Below, piece after piece: positions 20,764-30,252 of a stretch of 64,000 nt of DNA; the first letter of the stretch is position 1; each line of letters opens with the position of its first letter. The notes beneath the pieces were generated by a model. The model made no database searches. It was not told the DNA's origin and was given only the letters and a program-made list of their open reading frames with translations. Source of the stretch: Balanoglossus misakiensis. Lineage: Eukaryota; Hemichordata. The stretch covers positions 3,348,001-3,412,000 of the forward strand of contig CM082581.2 of NCBI GenBank assembly GCA_040954595.2, given 5' to 3'. The translations under genes and the position numbers were made by a program.

Positions 20764-23561
20764 GGTACACGTAAGTCTGCGCGCTACCACCGGCTAAACT
20801 GGTCGTCATTTTCTGCTCAAATTCTCAGCAATTTTCAGTGTTGTCTTACTTACATCTTATTGCCAAGTTCCTTTTACCCGATTGGTAGAGAAATGCAGGG
20901 CTGTAGAAACATGCTCTTGGTTGTGTTACTTTATTTGAGAAAATTACTTGGATTTATTTTATTGGCAACTGACAACAGCTTTTGAAGGGTACTCCTTGGC
21001 TATGCGTTTTTGTTCAGCTGTTCATGTATTTATTTTCATTTCACTTTGATTGCACCTTATGATATTGTAGAGAAACTTGTAATACATTGATGCAATAAAT
21101 TTTAAATGGCTTTTCCTGAATACTGTTATCGGTTCTTTATGAGTTGGAGCCCAGGAGCAGAGATTACATAAAGCCATACCGCCCATCGCCTCATCTGCAA
21201 CTGAACTTCTCAAGTGAACACTAGAGGGCGATATATAACATAGAACTTCCAGAACAATATACCAAAACCAAAGCTAGCAGTAGCACACATGTAAAAAACA
21301 TCCTTTCCTGAATTTCCCTTAAACTTATCTTGTGAACTGAACAGTACACATAACCTGGCATGTACATGTTGGGTATCATTGGAAAAGGCTAAGCGTATTT
21401 GCATATTTTTCATGGGTTATAGCTCATGAAAACTGTCAATAGATGACAAATTTTCGACTTTGCTGATGATTGTTTATCAACTGATGCAAAGAACAAACAA
21501 TAGCTATGAAAATACGCCTAGTCTGTCGCCCAGTGACACCAATCGGAGAATCTTACCACCCACACCATGGTGGGCGGAAGTTGGTCCTGGCACTTTTTTT
21601 CCCATGATTCAAATTACAGTAAACGCCATATTGGAAATTCTGCCAACTTTCCCTCAACTTTGTAAAAAATCGCGCGACTTATACATGGTGAACATGTTTT
21701 TTTCTGAAAGAGTGACCTCAAAGCTACCAAATAATGTAGAAATCAGCTACGCCGGATTTCCCCTTTAAGGCTGTGTTTCAGTTACAAATCTTTTGTCTTC
21801 ACTCACACTTACTCTCCTAACAATCTCATAAAATCTACTGAAGCAAAAAAAGACAAAAAGACGCTATATGTTTGACAAAAGACATTTTCATTGCGCAACA
21901 GTAATGTGTCCAAGACAGGTCATTGATGAAAAGAAAAACATTAATCTTCAAAAACAATCTCCAAACAATGCACCGAATAATTCATCACTCTGGGAATTAC
22001 AGACCGAATATACATCATTGATTTGACATTGAAATGAGAGAACTATTTTCTACCCAACAGGTTGGCAGGAAAAAAAATCATAAGAAATAAAAAGGTTCTC
22101 CAAATTGTCCTTATTGGGTAACGACAATGTTCTCTCTGTTTTCAAAAGTCCATCGCTGGTTCGGTGCAACAGAAAATACACAGCAGTTGACAACGATGCA
22201 TTCAGCAAATTGTACCTGTAATGTTTATATTTAGTTTGTTTCATTTATACACAAATTGTATGCCACTCCCATGTTGGAATACAAGTACCACAGCCATCCC
22301 CACAGGCTTGAACTGAAGATAGATCTGAAATGTTCTAGAACAGAAAATGGCATGTGAATGGGTATAAACTGACTGCATTTGGCATGGGCTGATGACGATC
22401 AAGTCTACACAATGCATACAGGTAAAAACACCAAAGAAGCCTCAACAGGGTTCTGTCTGCCAGCTTGCTTTATACTGAATGATGGTTGTCTATGTAATAC
22501 ACTTTGAATTGAAGAGGGCACATAAACTGGCCAAAATATGAAAGTACACACAGAGATTCAAACTGTTTATCCTCAGTGTTTGTTGGACACAAATACTGCC
22601 TCTGAAACAGTTTTGAAAGAGTCTGTAAGGGACATATCATAGCCAGTACACCTGTTTTTGTAACAAAACTAATGCAAAACAGCCATCTCAGATTACATTT
22701 GCCATAAAATGATTATCTGTGGCAATATTACAAATTAGCATTGAACACACTGTTCTCCCATTTGATCAGAATTTGAACAAACAACTGTGACATGTACCAG
22801 CTATATTTGGACTAATACTGATCCATTTCCAACACAAACCCAAAAGGACATCTTCAGTTGGATATGTACATAATTTACGAGATAAATTTATGAGATAATA
22901 CATGCAGAAATCTGATGGATAACGTCTTCGGACCATCCATTACCATTTGAAAAATAGACATCTTTATTTAAATGACAAAATCGCCCAAAGAGTGAACAAG
23001 TTTATGCCATAATTTTTACACATGTACACAAAAAAATCAGAACATCAGTCACCCAGAATCCATTTTTTAACAAAGTGGGACAAGTCATTTCTGAGAGCGA
23101 AAGTGTTTTTTGATCACTAATAAAGCAAAACTGCCCTCACAAATCCATGAGGGAATTTGGCAGCACTAACTTGTGCACTTCGCACTGTTTTCAATAACAA
23201 TGACAGTGTTTGTTCTCCAGGTAAACAGTGGCTATGTGGTCACAAGATAAAGGGGGAAATATTTGGCAGTGAATGCAAGTGCGTCCATAGTGTACAATGT
23301 ATGTACACATGTTTCTGCCATTCAAGATTTGGAAAATTTCATTTTTTCTCCAAAGGATGCACATGCTAAGTTGTTTGGGCAATTGACAATTTACACTCAA
23401 AACCACACAAAGAAACAGTTTTAATACCCGGTAAGCAAAATATTAGGTTTTGGGTGCATTGGTTGCAATGTTTACAAGATTCAAGGTCACAAAATGGACG
23501 ATCTTTGAATGTGACAAATAAGAATGACAAAAAACGTGTCAAAAGTTTGTATGAAAATTGA
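20764..23561. other. intergenic with one dispersed repeat
   Basis: Holds 21571-21771, a repeat seen inverted at 50867-51046. Otherwise no gene is supported. Confidence 0.65.
21571..21771 (-). repeat. dispersed repeat, inverted relative to 50867-51046
   Basis: The shared order, read on the opposite strand, is AAAGGGGAA... end, ATTTCTACAT, TTTGAGGTCACT, CCAATATGG, TTTTTACTGT and a GGTCCTGGCAC-like end. No ORF and no clear target duplication. Confidence 0.65.
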
Positions 23562-23690
23562 CTTATATGCATGCTAAATGTTATCCAATGGCGCTATATG
23601 TGTATTAGGCGGACAGAAACTACAACATGCCAGACGACAGCTACACAGTCAATTATTCAACGTTTCTTATATGAATTTGGCTAAAATATA
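23562..23690 (+). repeat. core fragment of the 12785-13235 family
   Basis: Reads GCTAAATGTTATCCAATGGC to GAATTTGGCT, matching the core of the larger copies without their end modules. Confidence 0.75.
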
Positions 23691-24008
23691 CAATAGCTTT
23701 TTGTCTTTGCCAAACTGCACTTTGGGCCAATCATATTACTTTTCAATGATATGATTGAACATTTCACAAACACAACTGTAACACAAATGAGGATGGAAGA
23801 CACTTAAGTCAAAATCATCTAAAATCATTTTTCTTGTTAAGTTTTTGAGCCCAAATAGAAAAGTGAACGCAGCCCCATACTATTCATATCACGGTTTGAT
23901 CAAACCACCATGACCAAGCTTGTTTTATGTATGGCAGATTTTGCACAATGTGAAAAGTTCCAAACATTTGGCGGAAAAACAATCAAGTTTCACTGACACT
24001 GACAATTC

Positions 24009-24090
24009 CTAACCAAGGTTCAGCCCAAACCCATTGTATTCTATGGTAAAGTTGGACCTGTATGGAGGGAAATCAGGGTGAAAGGGTTAA
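24009..24090. mobile_element. TTAA-flanked mini-MITE (CCCTTTCACC family), decayed copy
   Basis: The right end GGGTGAAAGGGTTAA is intact; the left end is decayed; the centre TTCAGCCCAAACCCATTG is shared with 54480-54572 and 58507-58608. Confidence 0.75.
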
Positions 24091-24583
24091 ACAATAGATT
24101 CCTATTTTGTATCTTGTTCAAATTTGAACAATTTTACTAATGTCATCATGCAAATTTTAATGCAATCACAGAGTGAATAGGGGATGGGGGGATTTAGATA
24201 TTTTGACATCTTGCTTAGAGTTAGACCATACCTAGAAAACTGCATGCCATATATCAAAGCAATCAGACAAGCCATTTCTGAGAAATTGTCCCAAAACAGC
24301 AAGAATTGCCCAAATATACAAATTTCACCACAATATGAACAGAGCAGACTACACACCAGTACATAGCCATATGGACATACACTGACAGACAGTCATAGAG
24401 ATGACAGTCGCCCGCCAATCCCACAAGCTCCCAATGGTATACAAGTGCCAAATGAGGTCACACCAAAAAATCTGTTTATCAAATATTTCAAAGTAAGGAA
24501 CAAGTGATTTCTGAGATTTTTAAAGCAAACACAAATATTGCACATATTTTTAACAAATCTGATCATCTCAATGGACCTGTATA

Positions 24584-24638
24584 TTAAAACCCTTTCAGGC
24601 CACCCATACATTTAGGGGTTTAGGTCTGAGAGGGTTAA
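24584..24638. mobile_element. possible short CCCTTTCA/TTAA mini-MITE copy
   Basis: TTAAAACCCTTTCAGG at the left and GAGAGGGTTAA at the right bracket about 30 bases. It fits a strongly deleted member of the same family. Confidence 0.45.
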
Positions 24639-24660
24639 ATATCATGGCTGCACGACGAGT

Positions 24661-24800
24661 GCAGTGTTCTCCCCAGGAATAACATAGTGGCTAATTTGCA
24701 TAACAATGTAAATAATTGTTATGTTAATCAAGTTATATTGTCTTCTCACAATAAAAGAGTAGTGGCCACTACGCTTTAATTGCTTTGGGGAGAACACTGC
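24661..24800. mobile_element. MITE with GCAGTGTTCTCCCC / GGGGAGAACACTGC ends
   Basis: 140 bases with 14-base perfect terminal inverted repeats. The CAGTGTT-type end resembles hAT MITEs. Flanking bases do not form a clean 8-base duplication. Confidence 0.75.
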
Positions 24801-25684
24801 CTCAGTGGATTCTGACTAGAAGTCAATTGTTGACAATCCACAGACAATCAGTGTGTTGTGATGTGTTGCACTGCATTGCAGTGTGTTCTGCAACAGCAGC
24901 AGCTGAGTGAATAAAATGAAAACAAAGCAGACAATACATGTAATCCAAGATGCCCTTCACATTTAATCACTCTTTCTCACCCGTGGTTCTGTGGTGTTGA
25001 AAGCTCAAATTGAACATTTTCTCTCATTCTTTGATTGCCACAGTTGAAGAAAAAGATGAGACGCATAAAGGTGGCAATCCATTTCAGGATCACTCATTAA
25101 TTTATGAGACAGAGTTTTGAGTTTATGAATCATGATTTAGAGTCTCTGACCGACAATAAGAGCCAAACTTATCAAGCAATGTCTCTTTTGTATCTATGAG
25201 AGTTAAACTTAGAGTAGAAATGTATCTACATAACATTTTCAAACAAACAAAAAGAAAAGAAAAATTTAGAAAAATAAAAAGCTAACATGATGAAATAATA
25301 GTACATATTTAGGAATGCTCTATAATGTAGTATAAAATTACAATCTCACAATATTTATGATTTAAATCTTTTATAAGGATAAAGCCTTTTTAAATTTTTT
25401 TTCTCTTGAATAATAATAAACACTATTAAGTCAAAATGACAACATTACAAATAACAAGAACCCTTAAACTATTAACATTTTTTTGCACCTTTGAAAGCTG
25501 GCAAGTTAATTCTGTAACCAATATAACTAGGCGCTTGTATCTGTCTTAGATGTGATCTTGGACATTTTCTCTAGATTATTAGTTGACTTCAGGTACAGTT
25601 GACGTTCATTTTCCTCACAACAGACCTATTGATTACTTCAATGATATGTTACATAGATACCACAGAACTTCCAGTCTTGAAATT
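24801..25684. other. probable PAIP2-like 3' UTR and intergenic DNA
   Basis: AT-rich, no ORF of interest. The 3' UTR of the PAIP2-like gene should lie just below 25685, but no canonical minus-strand AATAAA was identified with confidence. Confidence 0.5.
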
Positions 25685-25711
25685 TTAGCTGTCTGGTGAG
25701 TCTTCTTCAGC
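25685..25711 (-). CDS. PAIP2-like: PAIP2-like terminal exon (8 codons and stop)
   Basis: Acceptor CTCTAAAG, then AEEDSPDS and TAA. The phase fits exon 3. It is short, so an alternative last exon carrying a PAM2 motif cannot be excluded. Confidence 0.6.
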   Translation of the reverse strand, partial: AEEDSPDS

Positions 25712-27728
25712 CTTTAGAGAAAACAGAGTAATAATTTGTATCTTTAATTTACATTATTAAAAAACATTTGACAAGTTACTAAACACCAAGTGTACACACT
25801 ACCTGCACTTCTCAAGAAAGGGCTGCGGCATCACTTTTTTTCAGAGACAGAATGATTCTACCATAGTGGCGGCCATATTACTTTTCTATAACTCGCATAC
25901 ACACTCATACTTTGGGTCTATAATATTTGTATATACTTCAGTGCACACATCTGTATGGGCTTATACTAGTAGAGTTAGAAAATAAATTTCATGGTAATTT
26001 CCCAAAAGTTGCAGCTCATGGGGCTAGAATTGGGGCAAGTCAAGGAAGCCCTGTAAAACCCAAGTCTCTCAACCAAAATTCTCTATGCCCAATCATTCAC
26101 CTTAGAATTCATCAGCAGGGACTAAAAATATTTGAATACAGCCAAAGTTACAGCTATTATACATGTTCATACACAGTAACAGCAATTCACTTACTCGTGC
26201 TTGCGTATCTGTAACTGCCAGTTTGGCAATATTTTCTGCAATTGTACTAAAATTGTCTTCCAAAGGATCTGGATAGTAACAATCTGCCTCTTCCTCCAGT
26301 AACATTTCTTCCATGCATGCCTGCATAAACTCTTCCTCTTGCAATTCTTCAATAACCTATGCATTTATAAACAATAATCATTACCATCATGGAGGTAAAA
26401 ATGGAGGATGTACTAAGAGGAGCCCCTTCTCACAGTAAACATTCATGTACTTGTATGCAGTAGAAGGGAGATGATGGACATGCACCTGGAGGTCTTTTGG
26501 CAATTTCGTTTGCTGCAAACCTGGTCATAATCAGCCAGAATCTGGTGATCCCGTTCACTGATTTCTGTGTTTAATGAGCTCAGAACCAGCTATGATAGCT
26601 CTGCTAACGTATTATCTCGCAGTTTCTTGTATCAGTTGACTTGAGATTATGTAGATATGAGTCTTGCAAAGTCCGTTGGCAATGAACGAAATTGTGTGGA
26701 CAGTATTGTTTACTGATTACAAACATGGCTGACTTGATTGAAAGTGCATGCGTCATCTACAATTCAATGACATTCTCTCACATGTAAGACAATGACATTA
26801 TTTTTCCATCAGGAAAGTGTCCACTTATTTGGGGATCAATTTTGAAACTGATGCACTTATATTTTGGGGTATGATATGGTTATGTAAAAAGACAATGTAT
26901 TTTATAGATATCACACAACAACACCCAAAAAGTGGGTGTTATCCATGCTAGTCTCTGTGTGGAGAATTTTTAAAGGTGAGAAACTCCTTTCAAAATTATT
27001 CTGTGATTAATACAGTGTGATAGTCTATAGTCAAAATATTGCTGACCCTTGGGTCAGTTGTACTAAACCCGACAAAAACTTACTTTTTGGTCAAATTCCT
27101 CAGCTTCTGCCATCCATAAATATTCACCAAATTGGTCACTACTGGCTCCAATTAAGGAGGTATTACAGAACGAGTCTGGATTGACAACTTCAACTGGCCC
27201 TTTCATGGTGATACAGTTGTCAGATTTACAACATACAAAATCTGTCTGCTTTGGCTGCAATAGAAATAAAAAAAAATGGATCAAACACTGTAGACCAATT
27301 TCATTACAAGGATATCAAGGTAATACATGTATGTATATACAGGTACAGTACATGTACAGTGACAGGTACACTTGTTTTCACACATAACAAACTAAGCCCT
27401 TCCAGGTAGCCTTACTACAGAATTCTTTTTACTAGCAACGAATGCCAAACTAGCAACACCGGCTTTCTTTGAGGGGGCCCGACACGTTATCTCTAAAATT
27501 GTAACAACGTCACAATTTAGTAGACAAAGAGGCGCCCCCCCCCCCCCCCCCATCCCAATTGCGCAGTTGAAGTACGTGCGTGTTGAGGGAGACGTGTCGA
27601 CTCGAACGCTGCTCTAGGAAGCTCGTAGTTACCTTCTTACCGGGACATTTGTACTTGAACGGACTGGGTTCCTCCCACTTCAGGTCGGTAGATTCCTGTG
27701 AAGCAGAGACGTGAATTTTGCCGTTCAT
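25685..27728 (-). CDS. PAIP2-like: PAIP2-like PABP-interacting protein, four exons, complete
   Basis: Exons 27728-27633, 27254-27084, 26356-26195 and 25711-25685, all GT-AG and all phase 0, give 151 residues. The diagnostic block is FGEYLWMAEAEEFDQKVIEE, then EEEFMQACMEEMLLEEEADC: the acidic FAEYMWMENEEEF/CFQEMLEEE signature of PAIP2 (the PAM1 PABP-binding region). Vertebrate PAIP2 displaces PABP from poly(A) and eIF4G and represses translation. The N-terminal 65 residues are unlike vertebrate PAIP2. The C-terminus ends TQARAEEDSPDS, with no PAM2 motif (LNPxAxEF-type). For exon 1 a stronger-looking upstream donor (CCCG|GTAAGA) would cause a frameshift and early stop, so AAG|GTAACT at 27632 is chosen. 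Confidence 0.8.
26195..26356 (-). CDS. PAIP2-like: PAIP2-like exon 3
   Basis: 54 codons, acceptor GCATAG, donor CGA|GTAAGT. Encodes VIEELQEEEFMQACMEEM and LEDNFSTIAENIAKLAVTD, the most PAIP2-like part. Reading through the donor would add about 30 residues before a stop. Confidence 0.85.
27084..27254 (-). CDS. PAIP2-like: PAIP2-like exon 2
   Basis: 57 codons, acceptor TTCTATTGCAG, donor CAAAAA|GTAAGT. Contains the beginning of the PAM1-like acidic region (DQFGEYLWMAEAEEFDQK). Confidence 0.85.
27415..27680 (-). repeat. inverted duplication, arm 1 (overlaps PAIP2-like exon 1)
   Basis: Shares, in inverse orientation, GGGAGGAACCCAGTCCGTTC, the donor GGTAACTACGAGCTTC, CACGTACTTCAACTGCGCAA and TTTTAGAGATAACG with 28368-28670. 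A poly-C run of about 18 bases (27535-27552) marks a divergence. Confidence 0.85.
27633..27728 (-). CDS. PAIP2-like: PAIP2-like exon 1
   Basis: 32 codons from ATG at 27728: MNGKIHVSASQESTDL, later EEPSPFKYKCPGKK. No domain recognised. Its 3' part and the start of the intron are duplicated in inverted orientation at 28368-28670. Confidence 0.65.
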
Positions 27729-28367
27729 AGTGCCGCGGGTTGCAGTGTATCCCGTCTGTTGAACTTTTTTTAGAGATTGAGATGAGAATTAGCAGTGTAG
27801 GATAGAGACGACGTACCAAACTGCCGTGTTGTATTCTGAATTTGTGTTGAAATAAATACGACGGAAGAGTTTGAACGGCATTGCTGAGTGGACTGATAGT
27901 TTTGTGGCAAATTCGGGCGTGCGAGGCCGCCGCTAACCTTGCCGCGATCACCCGGCCGCTTGAGAACTTTCTCGACCTACGCATGAACTTGTTGTTTGTG
28001 GCAGCAATCGTGACATGTTACGTTGTTTGAAAAAAAAAACGTTGACGCGTCAATGCGCCCAGTGGCGGACGCCACATGAATTTTTTTCAGATCTGGCTTT
28101 TTCAACGTGTTTGTTTGGCGTTCATGATTTAGTATATATCCATGTTCTTGTTCCACTATTTCCCATTCCAAAAACCCCAAAGTTTTAAACGTGTACACTT
28201 TGACTAGAAAAGGCCTCAGACACCTTCATATGCTGTCCGGCAGCCGTGGTGGGATATCCGACTGCGGTGCAGCTCAAAGTGGCGTGGAGCTGGTCATGTT
28301 GGGAACAGTGCAGCCGGCCGGTGGATCGACGTCCCACACTTTCATACCCGCCGGCGTGCGGCAATCG

Positions 28368-28670
28368 GGAGGAACCCAGTCCGTTCAAGCGCAAATGTCC
28401 CGGTCAGAAGGTAACTACGAGCTTCGTAGAGCAGCGTTCGACACGCTAAACAACTCTCGTCGTCCGTGTTCAAGTCAGTCTCCAACCCCTTTCTGTTCAC
28501 GTCTCTCTCTCTCAACACGCACGTACTTCAACTGCGCAATTGGGATGGGGGACGCCTCTTTGTCTAGTACATTGTGACGTTGTTACAATTTTAGAGATAA
28601 CGCGTTGCTGGCATGAAAGAAATACGATGTTGCCAGTTTGCCGTTTGTTGCTGGTAAAAAGAATTCCGTG
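28368..28670 (+). repeat. inverted duplication, arm 2 (copy of PAIP2-like exon 1 end and intron start)
   Basis: On the plus strand the copy keeps the frame EEPSPFKRKCPGQK up to a retained donor AAG|GTAACT at 28410. Upstream sequence (28246-28367) is open in the same frame but unrelated to exon 1. Whether it is transcribed is unknown. Confidence 0.85.
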
Positions 28671-28697
28671 GTAATTTCACACCGAGGGCATGTAACA

Positions 28698-28904
28698 TAC
28701 TGTAAAACGGTTATTTTCGCGAGAAATACATTTTCACGAAATACGTGAGTCAACAAAACGCAAAAATAAAACGTCATGTAAAAATGTTTTTCGGGGATAA
28801 CGATGCAGTGAAATATGAAAATGCGAAAATTAATCCTCGCGTAACAGTTGCCACTTTCCATATAGCGAAAATTTCCTGTCGCGAGAATTTCCCGTTTTAC
28901 AGTA
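28698..28904. mobile_element. MITE-like element with TACTGTAAAAC ends
   Basis: Same family as 708-885; TACTGTAAAACGG at the left, CCGTTTTACAGTA at the right, with several GCGAAAA/TTCGCG motifs inside. Confidence 0.8.
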
Positions 28905-29239
28905 CACGTAACACACTATTTGCTCTGGAAGAGGGTTAGCACCATAAATTTATAATCTATTATACTGAACATTAGAGATGATAAATGTAATGGTTCCAAG
29001 GCTCAATTACATGTAGAGTAATCTGTCCTTCTGGAACTCATAGCAATACACGTATGGTAAAGAACAAACTAGCGGTAGTTGACTTGAGGTTATGTCACTG
29101 GGGCCACGCAAGCTGGCTGAGAAGTACGGCGTTGGGTAACGTAGATGCAGTCTCTTCTAAAGCTGGTGTCTTAGAAGAGTTTGAAACCAACGTGTTACGC
29201 CCATGGAGAACAAAAGAGGAAGATCAGAAAGACTGGAAA

Positions 29240-29692
29240 TGAAGAAATCAACGCGCTGATCTGGGAGCAGTTCAAAGAAGCCATGGCAAGAAAAATCCCT
29301 GTAACTTGTAACCTGCCCCCTTACTGCAAGAACATGCTCTGTCATTTGCCAAGGACTTGAGCGTGTATGACTTCAGAACATTGAACAGCTGGCTCAACAG
29401 TTCCCACCAACGGCACAAGGGTGGCTTTAGCGTAATGTCCGGCAAGAGTGGGGATGTTGACACCAATGTCGTTGCAGGCTTGAAGAAGAAAATTACCACC
29501 GTACTTGAAGGGTACAAGCCAAGATGTGTACAACATGGACTAGACAGGTCTTTTCTTGAGATCAACAGCGAACAGAACTTTATTTCACGAGGAGGGGGGG
29601 GGGGGAAGAATGCAGAGGCAGAAAGAAGTCCAAAGAGAGACTGACTGTTGCCCTTTGTGCCAACATGGTAAGCGATAAAGAACAACCAAGAT
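29240..29692 (+). pseudogene. pogo/Tigger-type transposase fragment
   Basis: Frames shift but the order is intact: a CENP-B-type HTH segment (NALIWEQFKEAMARKIPVT, LSFAKDLSVYDFRTLNSWL), then SGKSGDVDTNVVAGLKKK and VLEGYKPR, then SEQNFISRGG. After an 11-base G run the frame changes and resumes as CRGRKKSKERLTVALCANM. These are consecutive landmarks of Tigger/pogo transposases. The DDE catalytic core beyond this point is absent. The open stretch 29054-29239 just upstream is not recognised. Confidence 0.85.
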
Positions 29693-29858
29693 GTTTACTT
29701 CTGCCGTTTGTTTATGCGTTTAATCATATGGCTTCTTTTGAAGTGTCTGGGCCTACGGCGTGGTGGATTGATGATGCGGCAACGTCAACCCTTTAGTTAA
29801 ATCAAATGCGTCCATGCATGGTGTTTTACTTTTAAGAATTTTTCATTTATTCATTTTA

Positions 29859-30252
29859 GGAATGTTTTGTCGACTTTGTACAAAACACAAGCAGAAGACC
29901 AAGTGTGGAGGGACTTGGGTTACAACATCTCCATGTACATGTACTACCCTTCGCGAAGACAAACTCAAGCAGCATGAAGAGACGATGATCCAAAGGACGG
30001 TAATGCAGCTTGACGCAGTAATTTTTTGTACAATCATTGTGATGATATATTCATGTATGTTTTCTTCCTGTAGATTGTGAGAGAGGGTTCAGTGCTCTAG
30101 GTCGAGTCAAGACTCGTCTCCACAAAAGGTTGTCTCAGCAGGTTTTGAATGCACTTCTTATGGTATTCATAGAAGGACCAACTCCAGCAAACTTTGATTT
30201 CACCAGAGCAGCGAAGATATGGAGCGAGATGAAGCACATCTTTGAATGGTAG
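29859..30252 (+). pseudogene. hAT-like element remnant: N-terminal zinc finger next to C-terminal tail
   Basis: The first part (29862-30020) reads MFCRLCTKHKQKTKC, later TTPCTTLR-like residues and DKLKQHEE: the TTF/BED-like zinc finger of hAT-derived proteins of the ZNF862/KIAA1586 type. The second part (30073-30252) reads CERGFSALGRVKTRLHKRLS and ends FTRAAKIWSEMKHIFEW and stop, the hAT C-terminal region. Several hundred catalytic residues that should lie between are missing. An acceptor-like TTTTCTTCCTGTAG precedes the second part, and ATTTTAG the first. Confidence 0.75.

Noticed and set aside
26103-26194. Read-through of PAIP2-like exon 3 ending in PADEF as a possible hidden PAM2
   Set aside because: The sequence lacks the LNPxA spacing and the Phe context of PAM2, and exon 3 has a strong GTAAGT donor.
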